This document shows positions 16,221 to 24,370 of a stretch of DNA of 64,000 bases, piece by piece. The stretch lies in contig OZ244979.1 of assembly GCA_965223095.1 (NCBI GenBank), positions 1,302,001 through 1,366,000 on the forward strand. The letters run 5' to 3'. Positions within the stretch are counted from its first letter, which is position 1, and every line of letters starts with the position of its first letter. The notes beneath the pieces were generated by a model. That model ran no database searches and was not told the DNA's origin. It saw nothing but the letters and a program-made list of their open reading frames with translations. This DNA comes from J054 sp965223095 (GTDB taxonomy: Bacteria; Pseudomonadota; Gammaproteobacteria; Steroidobacterales; GCA-2729495). A program made the position numbers and the translations under genes.

Positions 16221-16862
16221 TTAGCTGCGGCGTCGTGTCCACGCCAGCAACCCCAAAGCGGAGCCGAATAACCACAAGGCAGGAGGGATGGGAACAGCTG
16301 TGTTTGCCGTAAAGGTCCAAATATAGCCGCTGTACCCTCCGCCGTTGTCAAGAACAATCGTGTTCTGGAAATCCGTCGGAGGAATATCGGGCACAAAACC
16401 CTGAAATTCAGCAAGTGATGGCGCGGGGCCACGATCCACATCATCGCCGCCGATTATCAAGCCCGAACCGTCAGAATTTACGATCGACTCGTTATAACCA
16501 TTGGCACCAAAGTCGTAGTTTCCGCAGATGTGAATACCGGCGATACCGCCGAAAATTCCTTCGGAGCAGCTGAATGATCCTGTTGAACTGCCGTCGCCGC
16601 TGATGACGAAATCCGATCCGATCGTCCACGTGAACAATGGCGTCATACCCACCTTGCTGGACATGCTGAATGTCCCATCTGCCTGTAGTGAATTTCCCGG
16701 ACCATCTGAGAAAGTCAGCACCCCGGACAAATCGAACATAGAATAGCTAAAGTTAGGATTATCGTAGCTAGCGATTGACGTCAGCACCCACTCGGACGCA
16801 GCGGATGCCGGACTGCTGGCAATCGCGGCGGCTACTCCCGCAACGGTCTGTAAGCGTTTCAT
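16221..16862 (-). CDS. Exported protein with PEP-CTERM-like sorting tail
   Basis: A 213-residue protein with signal peptide (MKRLQTVAGVAAA to SAASEW) and a C-terminal tail 'VPIPPALWLFGSALGLLAWTRRRS'-like: Val-Pro-x-Pro, a hydrophobic helix and a basic end. This is the VPxPxxxWLFGS variant of the PEP-CTERM/exosortase sorting signal. The ATG at 16862 follows AAGGGG. The longer frame to 16997 looks non-coding. The body is beta-rich, Ser/Gly-rich and low in charge, as in surface proteins of this class, with no enzyme motif. It is probably sorted to the outer surface by an exosortase encoded elsewhere. It lies between two attC-like sites, which would be unusual cargo for a cassette. Confidence 0.78.
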   Translation of the reverse strand: MKRLQTVAGVAAAIASSPASAASEWVLTSIASYDNPNFSYSMFDLSGVLTFSDGPGNSLQADGTFSMSSKVGMTPLFTWTIGSDFVISGDGSSTGSFSCSEGIFGGIAGIHICGNYDFGANGYNESIVNSDGSGLIIGGDDVDRGPAPSLAEFQGFVPDIPPTDFQNTIVLDNGGGYSGYIWTFTANTAVPIPPALWLFGSALGLLAWTRRRS

Positions 16863-17122
16863 CAGACTACCCCTTGTAAGCGCTTCCCCTGAATACACTA
16901 TACAGAACCTGAAATAAAAGCGCCCCGGGTGCTCGTTGTGGCAGTAGTATATCCATATCGGGTCGGACGATATGTCAAACTGATTCGCAAACGACACTTC
17001 GCGAAAAATTCGATGCTAGTTAATATCCGTTGTGGGACGGAAGCTCACAGCTGCACCGCAGCAGGCCAAATGACTGCCTCGGATCGGTAAGCGGATGCGC
17101 GGCTGTGCTAAAGAACTACGCC

Positions 17123-17185
17123 CGGTAACGCCTCGGTCAGCGACGGCCAGCTGGCTGGCCGTCCGACTGCACCGACTGCTTAGGC
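17123..17185 (-). repeat. attC-like imperfect palindrome overlapping higA stop
   Basis: On the plus strand the site starts CGGTAAC and ends CTTAGGC. Inside, TCGGTCAGCGACGGCCAGC faces GCTGGCCGTC...ACCGA, a long stem with a few unpaired bases. Read on the minus strand the core would be GTTACCG. The outer arms are imperfect (CTTAGGC rather than GTTAGGC), so this is a weaker call than the neighbouring sites. It covers the last codons and stop of higA, as attC sites often do. Confidence 0.45.
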
Positions 17186-17493
17186 GGTAGCTGTGACTTC
17201 GCTTTGCGAATGCCTTTTAGGGTAGCGGCCTCCGCTCGCTGGGCATGAAAAAGCTCCCAACGTAGCTGAACATTCATCCAAAATCCTGGCGAATTACCAA
17301 AGTACTTCGCCAATCGCAGTGCCGTGCTAGGAGTCACTCCCCGTTTACGGTTTACAAGCTCATTGACCCTTTGATAGGGAACATGAATACCGCTCGCTAA
17401 GTCTTTCTGCGACAGACCCATCGGTGTCAAAAACTCTTCCAAAAGCATTTCACCCGGATGAGTCGGCTCTCTGTGTGTGGGAATTCGTACCAT
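17137..17493 (-). CDS. higA: HigA-type antitoxin (XRE), toxin partner lost
   Basis: A 118-residue antitoxin of the HigA family: 'REPTHPGEMLLEEFLTPMGLSQKDLA' is the classical opening, then a helix-turn-helix ('VPYQRVNELVNRKRGVTPSTALRLAKYFGNSPGFWMNVQ'). HigA binds its own promoter and neutralises the mRNA-cleaving HigB. The ATG at 17493 follows GAGGAAC and is 11 bases after the stop of a short HigB remnant. The toxin gene normally precedes it, but only its last codons are left. The C-terminus carries a short tail overlapping an attC-like hairpin. Either it is an orphan antitoxin or it has a remote partner. Confidence 0.88.
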   Translation of the reverse strand: MVRIPTHREPTHPGEMLLEEFLTPMGLSQKDLASGIHVPYQRVNELVNRKRGVTPSTALRLAKYFGNSPGFWMNVQLRWELFHAQRAEAATLKGIRKAKSQLPPKQSVQSDGQPAGRR

Positions 17494-17504
17494 GATCTAG
17501 TTCC

Positions 17505-17561
17505 TCATCGATGGTAATCCAAAATCTCAACATCCGTCGGGCCTTCGGATTCCCAAAAAAA
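17505..17561 (-). pseudogene. higB: C-terminal remnant of higB toxin gene
   Basis: Directly before higA on the minus strand, a short frame reads FFWESEGPTDVEILDYHR and stops. That is the characteristic end of HigB/RelE-like toxins (...DV..DYH). The frame is in phase with the stop codon of the membrane protein gene at 17565, two codons upstream, so the rest of the toxin was removed and replaced at a junction near 17565. The catalytic part is absent. Confidence 0.78.
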
Positions 17562-17564
17562 GGG

Positions 17565-17861
17565 CTATACCTCCGATGGCAGCATACTACCGAATAAAGC
17601 CATAAGACTTAGTAAAACAAAAAGTACCCACCATGAAACCAACGCACCTGTTGTGAACACTGGTTTACGGCGAAATATTGTACGTGCGAGCCAGACTAGA
17701 AAAAGAGAAAATAAAACACCCGACAGTGAACGGCCAAATATAAAGCCCAAATCGTAAGCTGATTGACCTTCGCTGGTTGCGACCAAGCTAGCCGTAAAGT
17801 AAGTAAAAGCGAAGCTAACTATAAGCATTAACGCTGTATTTATATTGACTGCCTTGTTCAT
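17565..17861 (-). CDS. Small membrane protein of unknown function
   Basis: A 98-residue protein with three probable membrane segments (about residues 10-28, 41-60, 70-90) and a basic loop (RTIFRRKPVF). No homologue is recognised. The gene starts 14 bases after an attC-like site and ends directly on the HigB remnant, so it is likely a cassette gene whose downstream boundary was lost by deletion. Small membrane proteins of unknown function are common cassette cargo. Confidence 0.6.
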   Translation of the reverse strand: MNKAVNINTALMLIVSFAFTYFTASLVATSEGQSAYDLGFIFGRSLSGVLFSLFLVWLARTIFRRKPVFTTGALVSWWVLFVLLSLMALFGSMLPSEV

Positions 17862-17874
17862 AGTTCTATTAGCC

Positions 17875-17958
17875 CTTTAACGCCTTGGGCATGCGCCGCT
17901 AATTGATGTTCGGGACGCGCGATAGTGCGTCCCGGACGCTTGCCCCAACTTGTTATGC
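17875..17958 (-). repeat. attC-like imperfect palindrome (84 bp)
   Basis: On the minus strand the site reads GCATAAC at one end and GTTAAAG at the other. Next to the outer arms AAGTTGGGGCAAGCG faces GCATGCCCAAGGCG, aligning with one or two unpaired bases, and an inner hairpin is formed by GTCCGGGACGC and GCGTCCCGAAC. It fills the gap between the stop of the HEPN-like gene and the start of the small membrane protein gene, as an attC would. This is the best folded of the three sites, though its core deviates in the last base from GTTRRRY. Confidence 0.6.
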
Positions 17959-17968
17959 GTAAATTTCC

Positions 17969-18370
17969 TCATGCGCTAATTTTACTAGAAATTTTTACCA
18001 GAACTTCCCGAAGCTGGTGTGAAAGTTCTTCGCAGTTTGGAATGGCTACTCCATGATCGGGGTTCGGATATCTGAAAAAGAAAGGATTCGAATGAGAGAA
18101 GTCTAAAACTTGAACCCAATAAGGCATTTCTTCGAGCTCCAGATTGTCGTCGATGCATGCTGCCCAAGCAGCACCAATATCGTGCCCTATCTTCTTCAAT
18201 TTCCGCTTAGAGTAACCTGTTGAAACGAGATACGCTTTTAGACCAAGTTCCAAACTATGCGATGCAAGCATCCCTATCGCATAAACCGTGGTATTTCTTC
18301 GTGCCTCGCAGACCGCGTCGACAGCGTCTGCCATTCCTAATGCTTCATCGATGTAAAGTTGCGCATTCAT
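17969..18370 (-). CDS. HEPN-like domain protein
   Basis: A 133-residue helical protein. 'ASHSLELGLKAYLVS' and 'KIGHDIGAAWAAC' recall HEPN-family proteins, in which a hydrophobic four-helix bundle carries 'HALELALKAYL' and 'GHDL'. The catalytic R-x4-6-H motif of HEPN ribonucleases is not seen, so this may be a non-catalytic or substrate-binding relative. It is followed by an attC-like site, and its upstream end lies near GCATAAC (18367-18373), consistent with cassette cargo. Function unknown. Confidence 0.62.
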   Translation of the reverse strand: MNAQLYIDEALGMADAVDAVCEARRNTTVYAIGMLASHSLELGLKAYLVSTGYSKRKLKKIGHDIGAAWAACIDDNLELEEMPYWVQVLDFSHSNPFFFRYPNPDHGVAIPNCEELSHQLREVLVKISSKISA

Positions 18371-18653
18371 TTAGACGCATAACAGCTGATTAATGGGAAG
18401 GATTTTGTTTTCTTCTTTTGTTTTCGGCTCATATAGGATGTTTTAGTCCTTAAATCCATCTTATTCAACAACTTAGCTGGTCTTATGTTTTCCGTGGCAT
18501 TGAAATAGTGAGCGTGCGTTATAGAATGCTTATGTTCTCAGCTAGCACTTTTTCTTGCAAAACCCATGGCAAGCCACGGAATTGCGGACACGGAGTTTAG
18601 GCCGGCTTCGCTATTCTTCGCATTTTGCGCACGACCTTGGCAATAGAAGCGTA

Positions 18654-19361
18654 TTACTTAGCGTTCCTCCGCTTGAACGCACGTACTAGTATCATCAAGC
18701 CCAAGAACGCAGCTCCCAGCGAAGAGAGGCTGCCACCGCCGCCGCTTCCACCTAGGGTCAAGCCGCTGTTCGCGGGCGTTGCTGTGATGACTGTGGTGTT
18801 ACCTGGGTCGAAGTTGAGATCGGTAATGTATTCTTCGCCAAAGTCCACTTCTACCAGCGGGTTTTCGGAGGGGATGTTGTTGGAGTTTTGTATTCGGCCG
18901 GTGCCGTTTGCGTTTAGCTCTAGCAGAGCCGGGTGATATCTACCGTTGTCGATTTCGCGTCCGTTGAAGGTCAGTAAGATTGCGGTACCAACGAGTTCGG
19001 CTACTTGCACGCCGTCTTCGAGGATGGCGTTTTGGGCGATCTCGAAACTGAGTGAGCTGCCTTGCGCATAGAAGTCGTTACCGCTGATGGTTCTTTCTAG
19101 ATTGAAGGCTGGGAAGTCGGAGGGTGTGTTCGGTTCAAGGTCGCCCATGACTTGGTAGTCGACTTCAATAATATTTGGATTAATGTAAGTACCCGGCGTG
19201 AGTTCGGCGTCTATGCTTATTTTGATGTCAAAGAAATCGACGTCGCTAAAATTCGGTGTAAGCTGATAGTCGCTGCTCTGGATGCGCAAGGTCATGGTTT
19301 GACCTTGGGCTTGTGTACAGGCAATGACGGCAAGGGCAAGCAACAGCGCTATTCTTCGCAT
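18654..19361 (-). CDS. Exported protein with GlyGly-CTERM sorting tail
   Basis: A 235-residue protein with signal peptide (MRRIALLLALAVIACTQAQG) and a C-terminal tail made of a Gly/Ser stretch (GGSGGGGSLSS), a hydrophobic helix and a basic end (VRAFKRRNAK). This is the GlyGly-CTERM signal processed by rhombosortase and used by type II-secreted surface proteins. The body is beta-rich, with short repeats of 'VDFFDIKISIDAELTPG' type strands and no enzyme motif. The upstream region to 19499 holds nothing recognised. It is not obviously part of the attC-like array. Confidence 0.75.
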   Translation of the reverse strand: MRRIALLLALAVIACTQAQGQTMTLRIQSSDYQLTPNFSDVDFFDIKISIDAELTPGTYINPNIIEVDYQVMGDLEPNTPSDFPAFNLERTISGNDFYAQGSSLSFEIAQNAILEDGVQVAELVGTAILLTFNGREIDNGRYHPALLELNANGTGRIQNSNNIPSENPLVEVDFGEEYITDLNFDPGNTTVITATPANSGLTLGGSGGGGSLSSLGAAFLGLMILVRAFKRRNAK

Positions 19362-19499
19362 TGCGGCGATCTCCCAATCATCTAGGGGTCTATCGCCATC
19401 GTCGCATAATTCAAAGCGCTTAAGTAGTGTGGGCGGCGTTCAGCCAAACTAGACCATGAAGATTTGCGATGGGGTTTCGCCTATTTGTGGCGCTTCGCT

Positions 19500-20681
19500 C
19501 TACTCGGCGGCTAGTAGATCGCTCAAGCGCTTGACGAGCTGGTCGCTCTTGAAAGCGGGTAAGGCGTAGACCCAATCAGCCACGCGCTGGTTGATTTCCT
19601 CAGCTTGAGCCGCAGCAGCTTCGGCTTCGGCTTCGGCTTCGGCTTCGGCTTCGGTCGTGTCGAGCGTTGAATCGGAATCCGCGTTGGCTGGGTCGGTTGC
19701 GGCCTTGGCAGCATCGTTTGCTGTCGAAACCGAGCTGCTAGTTTCTTCCGCGACGGTTTCAAGTTCCGTCGCGGCAGTGTCTGTTTCGGCCTCTAACGGT
19801 GCGGGAGGGTTAGCCGCGGCGTTAAACCGCACTCGTTTTCCTTCATCGGTTTCCCAAGTGCGTACCTCGATCAGCAATCCATCGAAAGTTTCAAAGTTGG
19901 CCAGTACGGGCGCGCCGACTTCTTCAAAATTTGCTGCCGGCATGACCTCATCAAATTCCAAGTCAGCGAGTGCCGCGCCAATAGGATTGGCTACGCCGTC
20001 GTAACTGAGCGAAGCCTGATCGGGCATGTCCTCGACGGTGAATTGTGTCGCCGCTTCGCTTTCTTTCGATAATCTTAATACCTCACCGTCGGGATGCTGA
20101 ATTTTGACCTGACGTATGCGGCTCGATGGAATATCCAGCACCGCGGTATCCAACCAATCTTGACGAGACTTACCTAAATCTAAGTCTGCGTTCACCAAAT
20201 AGCTGCGCGCTTCATCCGCTCGCCGTACAAAGGCACCCCCGTTGCCGATGCCCGTGTCGCCAATCAAGATCGAGGCTTTGTAATCTCCGCCGCTGATATC
20301 CAGCAACAGGCCCGTGGCTTTTTCTTCGCTGATATCCGTCACGCCGAGTCGCTCGTAGAACTCGGGGTTTGATGTTTTTTCTTCGCGAATTCTTGCTTGC
20401 GAGAGTGCGATCAAATTTTTTCGAAGGCTGGCGATATTGGCCACATAGCCGGTATCGGCTAACTGCCAGCGCCCGCCGGCGCGTTTGAGTGTGGCAACGG
20501 TTTCGGCACCCGAACCGGTGACGACCAGTTCATCGATGTCATTGAGATTGTCTGCCAAGCCCGGCAACAACAGTTCACCCACGGCGCCATCTTCGGCGTT
20601 GTCTGGTGTGGACAGCATCCAGGCGAGCCCACCCACGATGACGGCGACCACTAACAGCAGGGCGAGTCGACGGGCGCTCAT
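19500..20681 (-). CDS. DUF4340 protein, ABC gliding-type operon
   Basis: The last gene of a four-gene operon with a Gld-type ABC transporter. A DUF4340 protein of 393 aa: one N-terminal membrane helix (about residues 5-23), then a periplasmic domain with repeated beta blocks ('ATLKRAGGRWQLADTGY', 'ILIGDTGIGNGGAFVRRADEARSYLV'). Near residues 310-360 an acidic, alanine-rich low-complexity linker contains five Glu-Ala repeats coded by a hexamer tract. Its ATG overlaps the stop of the GldG-like gene by four bases. DUF4340 proteins accompany GldG-like proteins in many bacteria. The role is not known. Confidence 0.85.
   Translation of the reverse strand: MSARRLALLLVVAVIVGGLAWMLSTPDNAEDGAVGELLLPGLADNLNDIDELVVTGSGAETVATLKRAGGRWQLADTGYVANIASLRKNLIALSQARIREEKTSNPEFYERLGVTDISEEKATGLLLDISGGDYKASILIGDTGIGNGGAFVRRADEARSYLVNADLDLGKSRQDWLDTAVLDIPSSRIRQVKIQHPDGEVLRLSKESEAATQFTVEDMPDQASLSYDGVANPIGAALADLEFDEVMPAANFEEVGAPVLANFETFDGLLIEVRTWETDEGKRVRFNAAANPPAPLEAETDTAATELETVAEETSSSVSTANDAAKAATDPANADSDSTLDTTEAEAEAEAEAEAAAAQAEEINQRVADWVYALPAFKSDQLVKRLSDLLAAE
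19618..19654 (-). repeat. Hexanucleotide tandem repeat inside DUF4340 gene
   Basis: Six consecutive copies of TTCGGC (plus strand) encode (Glu-Ala)n on the minus strand. Copy changes would alter the linker length in frame without breaking the gene. Confidence 0.85.
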
Positions 20682-22564
20682 GCGGCAATACTCTGTGCGC
20701 TATTGCGTCTTTGTCGACGCCACCAGACTAAACCGATGCTGAAGATGGTGATCAGCAGTGGCACGAAACCGATATTGATGATCTTTAGCCAAGTGCCGAG
20801 ATCTTCAATGCTCTTGTCCAGATTTCTTTGTACTTGGCGCAGTTCTTTGCGGATACGCAAGCGCTCTTCTTGAAAGCGCTTTAACTCGGCTTCTTGTTCT
20901 TCGCTCAGAATCATCGCGCTACTGTCTTCACGGCTGGCTTGCAACTCTGTGAGCTTGGCATCGGTTTCTTCTAGTTGTTGTTGCAGTTGTTGCTCACGCA
21001 GACGGAATTGCGCATCGGCGTCCCGGCGCAGTTCTTCGACCTTGGTAAAGGGCCGGGTATAGGTTGCCCGCCCACGAATACTGATGAGCTCGTTGCTGCC
21101 GGTGAGATTATCCAGGGAGTTGGTGACGAAATCGCCATTGCTGGCGAAGGCATTAATCAGGCGTTGACCAAAGAAATCCTGCACCTGAGCCCACAAACGA
21201 TCGGTCAGCAGGTCGGTATCGGCCACCAGAATCACATTAATGGGTTCTTCGGCTTTGGCCAGATGGGTCTCGTTGCCGGCGGGTTCCGTGTCGGGTTTCG
21301 GCGGTGGTCCATCGGGAAAGGCGCTCGGCACTTCGCCTTGCAGGCGTGCTGCCAACACATAGGGCGTGCCGCTGGGGGTGAAGAAATCGCGCACGGCTGC
21401 CGGATCCTGAATCATGGCCATGTCAGCAGTCGGTAAGGTGCCAGCCAATTCGCTGCTGGTGACCAAGGGCGTTACTGTTGCTGCCGGTTCTGCCAGTTCT
21501 TCGATGTAGCCGGAGAAGCCAAAGTTAAGGCTCTGCAGGCTAGCGGTGGTGACGTCCTCGCGATCAAGCACACTCGCATCCAGTCCCATCAAGGGTAAGA
21601 ATCGAACGGGCCGGCCAAATCCGCCCACCGTCAGGGCGAAGCGGTCATCGCCCACGACCTTGTCCGTGGGCACTTGTACGCCCCAGGCTTTGAATAAGCT
21701 ATTGAGGTCGGATGCCGATCCGCCCATCGGGGGCATGTTCGGTACGGGTGGCGCGGCGGGATCGGATTCGGCATAGGGGTCGACAAAGATCAGTGCCCGG
21801 CCGCCGCCCAGTACAAACTGATCGATGGCATAGCGGGTATCAGCACTTAGCTCTTTGGGATGCACGATCATCAACACATCTACTTCTTCATCGATGGCCG
21901 TGAGTTCGGCGCCCAGGGTTTTGACGGTGAACAACTGTTGCAGTTGATCCGCAATAATCCACGGTGGCCGCATCTGCTGCGTGGCGGGGTCAAAGCCGGC
22001 TGTAATGGGTAGGCTGCTGAGCAGGCCGATGACCGGTTTTTCAGGCTGGGCCAAACTGTGGACCAATTTGGCCAAATCATATTCTAAGAACGCTTCTTTG
22101 CTGGGATCCAAAAACGCGATGACCTCTTCGTCGCCCACACTGTTGGTGCCCGCGATGCCGAGATAAATGGGGTCCGGCGAATTGTTGATGTTGATGGCTT
22201 GCAGACCAAAGGCCGCGGCTTGGTCTTCTTCTTCGGAAAAGGGGAGGGGGTCGATAACCGACAAGTTCAAGTTGCCGTCCGCGTGCTCGGCAAATTCTTG
22301 CAAGGTTTCTTGCACTCGCCCGGCGTAGCTGCGAAATTGGGGAATATCTGCCGTGGCCTTATCCGAATAAAAGAAATACAGATTAATGGGCTCGGGAATG
22401 CTGTCGAGTATCGAGTAGCTGCCGTCCGATAGCGTGTAGAGTTTATTTTCTGTGAGATCTAAACGTGCGCCACGCAGTGCCACGTTTACTAGCGATACTG
22501 CCAAGACGAACAATACCGCTAGGGCAATGAGCCCGAATCGGCCGAATAGATTTTTTGAGTTCAT
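20678..22564 (-). CDS. GldG-like ABC transporter auxiliary protein
   Basis: A 628-residue protein of the GldG-like ABC-type uncharacterised transport family (PF09822). An N-terminal helix (about residues 10-30) is followed by 'LRGARLDLTENKLYTLSDGSYSIL', the typical opening of the family, then a periplasmic domain with 'KPVIGLLSSLPI', 'DVLMIVHPKELSADTRYAIDQFVLGGGRALIFVDP' and a long loop. A coiled coil (about 520-590, rich in Gln and Glu) precedes a last transmembrane helix (about 597-615) and a basic tail. It belongs with the ATPase and permease genes, 14 bases downstream of the permease. Confidence 0.9.
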   Translation of the reverse strand: MNSKNLFGRFGLIALAVLFVLAVSLVNVALRGARLDLTENKLYTLSDGSYSILDSIPEPINLYFFYSDKATADIPQFRSYAGRVQETLQEFAEHADGNLNLSVIDPLPFSEEEDQAAAFGLQAININNSPDPIYLGIAGTNSVGDEEVIAFLDPSKEAFLEYDLAKLVHSLAQPEKPVIGLLSSLPITAGFDPATQQMRPPWIIADQLQQLFTVKTLGAELTAIDEEVDVLMIVHPKELSADTRYAIDQFVLGGGRALIFVDPYAESDPAAPPVPNMPPMGGSASDLNSLFKAWGVQVPTDKVVGDDRFALTVGGFGRPVRFLPLMGLDASVLDREDVTTASLQSLNFGFSGYIEELAEPAATVTPLVTSSELAGTLPTADMAMIQDPAAVRDFFTPSGTPYVLAARLQGEVPSAFPDGPPPKPDTEPAGNETHLAKAEEPINVILVADTDLLTDRLWAQVQDFFGQRLINAFASNGDFVTNSLDNLTGSNELISIRGRATYTRPFTKVEELRRDADAQFRLREQQLQQQLEETDAKLTELQASREDSSAMILSEEQEAELKRFQEERLRIRKELRQVQRNLDKSIEDLGTWLKIINIGFVPLLITIFSIGLVWWRRQRRNSAQSIAA

Positions 22565-22578
22565 TGCCTAGCCATCCT

Positions 22579-23313
22579 TTAGTCCGCCTTCTTCATTTCC
22601 AGCACGATGGTGGTCGCGTATAGCCAGGCGGCAATGACCAGAAGAAAATACAGCACGTCGCGTAAGTCGATCACACCTTTGCTTAGCGCATTGAAATGTG
22701 TCAAAAAACTCAAGCCGGCTACTAGGTCGACGATGCCCTGCGGCGCACCGGAGAAGAAGTCTAGAACCAGCGGAAAGCCACTGAGCAGGAATACAAAGCA
22801 AATCACGACCGTAATGATAAAGGCCACGACTTGATTGCGGTTGGCGGCCGAGATGCAAGAGCCGATGGCCAAGAACGCGCCGGCCATTAATAGACTGCCT
22901 AAGTAAGCTGTGATGATGACACCGTTATCGGGATCGCCGAGATAATTCACCGTAATCCAAATGGGAAAGGTGAGGGCCAGGGCCGTGGCGGTGAAAAGCC
23001 AGGCGGCGATGAATTTGCCCAGCACGGCCTCCCATAAGGTCACGGGCAAGGTCATCAGCAGTTCGATGCTGCCGGATTTGCGTTCTTCGGACCATAAACG
23101 CATGGCGATGGCGGGTACCAAGAACAAGTAAAGCCAGGCATGAAAGCCGAAGAACGGCTGCAGGTCAGCTTGACTGCGTTCGTAAAAGCCACCGAGATAA
23201 AAAGTGAATACGCCCGTCATGGCCAGGAAAATCACCATGAATACATAGGCCACCGGGGTCGCGAAGTAGGCGCGTAGCTCGCGGGTGGCAATAATCTTGA
23301 TGTTGTTCATCAC
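22579..23313 (-). CDS. ABC transporter permease, GldF-like
   Basis: A permease of 244 aa of the ABC-2 type with about six membrane helices and the standard 'TRELRAYFATPVAYVF' start and 'ERKSGSIELLMTLPVT' loop. It overlaps the upstream ATPase gene by four bases (ATGA type). With GldG-like and DUF4340 proteins it forms an exporter seen in many non-gliding bacteria, where the substrate is unknown. Confidence 0.9.
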   Translation of the reverse strand: MMNNIKIIATRELRAYFATPVAYVFMVIFLAMTGVFTFYLGGFYERSQADLQPFFGFHAWLYLFLVPAIAMRLWSEERKSGSIELLMTLPVTLWEAVLGKFIAAWLFTATALALTFPIWITVNYLGDPDNGVIITAYLGSLLMAGAFLAIGSCISAANRNQVVAFIITVVICFVFLLSGFPLVLDFFSGAPQGIVDLVAGLSFLTHFNALSKGVIDLRDVLYFLLVIAAWLYATTIVLEMKKAD

Positions 23314-24245
23314 CCAGCCCCATCCGCGGTAATGTTGCGAAATACTTCGTCCAGGCGGCCAGACTCCAACTGTAGTTGCTCCAGCGGCCAGGCTTGTTCG
23401 GCGGCCAGATCGCCGATGGTGCCCAATATCATCGCGTCGTTTTTGGGAAAAGCTGTGGCCCGGCGCGCCGCCTCATTGATTTCCACCTCGGCGACCTCGG
23501 GCAAGCGGCGAATAGCCGCGGCCACTTCCTCAATCTCCGCGCTGCGTTCTACTTTCAATGTCACAGCATTGTGAAAACGCGATCGGTTGATCAGGGTTTC
23601 CGGCGTTTCGTCGGTAACAATTTTTCCACCGGCGATGATGATCGCGCGATTACATACCGCGTCGACTTCTTCAAGAATATGCGTGGAGATCACGATGATC
23701 TTATTGCTGGCCATCTCGGCAATGAGTTCACGCACTTCATGTTTTTGATTGGGATCCAAACCGTCGGTGGGTTCGTCGAGAATCAATACCGGTGGATCGT
23801 GAATAATGGCCTGGGCCAAGCCAACGCGGCGTCTAAAGCCTTTGGACAATGTCTCGATACTCTGGTCCAGTACTTTTTGTAAATTCAGCCGCTCGGTCAC
23901 GGCGTCTAATTTGTCGCGGCGGTCGGTGCCGCTTAGTCCGCGCACCGCGGCAACAAAACCGAGAAAGTCCCGGGGCGTCATTTCCCCGTAGCTGGGCGCC
24001 CCTTCGGGTAGATAGCCGAGATTGCGCTTGGCTTCGGTGGCTTGCTCGGTCACGGAATGACCGCAGATTTCCGCGTGGCCGGCGGTTGGGGGCACGAACC
24101 CGGCAAACATGCGCATGGTGGTGGTTTTGCCCGCGCCGTTGGGGCCGAGAAAACCCAGCACCTCGCCGGGTTCAACCTTAAAGGAGATATTGTCCACCAC
24201 CGTGGACTGGCCATACTGCTTAGTTAGGCCCTCGGCTTTGATCAT
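23310..24245 (-). CDS. ABC transporter ATP-binding protein, GldA-like
   Basis: An ATPase of 311 aa: Walker A GPNGAGKTT, Q-loop 'LGYLPEG', signature 'LSKGFRRRVGLAQA', Walker B 'VLILDEPTDGLD' and H-loop 'STHILEE'. The C-terminal extension of about 90 residues with 'VERSAEIEEVAAAIRRLPEV' is typical for GldA/YhaQ-type ATPases. First gene of the operon with permease, GldG-like and DUF4340 genes. The promoter should be in the 125 bases before 24371. Confidence 0.92.
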   Translation of the reverse strand: MIKAEGLTKQYGQSTVVDNISFKVEPGEVLGFLGPNGAGKTTTMRMFAGFVPPTAGHAEICGHSVTEQATEAKRNLGYLPEGAPSYGEMTPRDFLGFVAAVRGLSGTDRRDKLDAVTERLNLQKVLDQSIETLSKGFRRRVGLAQAIIHDPPVLILDEPTDGLDPNQKHEVRELIAEMASNKIIVISTHILEEVDAVCNRAIIIAGGKIVTDETPETLINRSRFHNAVTLKVERSAEIEEVAAAIRRLPEVAEVEINEAARRATAFPKNDAMILGTIGDLAAEQAWPLEQLQLESGRLDEVFRNITADGAG

Positions 24246-24370
24246 ATCCTAGCCTCTTTGCTGCTGGGCGGTTTGCCCACGCTGTCGCCCTGACGCGAGG
24301 CCGGTATTTTCCACACCTCGTGGGGCGAATCAAGACACCAGTGGTGACTTGGCTTGCGGCGGTGAAATCG

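Noticed and set aside
18367..18483. GCATAAC with a distant CTTATG arm upstream of the HEPN-like gene as a fourth attC site
   Set aside because: The far arm lacks GTT and the stem is weak with a three-base bulge; not strong enough to list as a feature.
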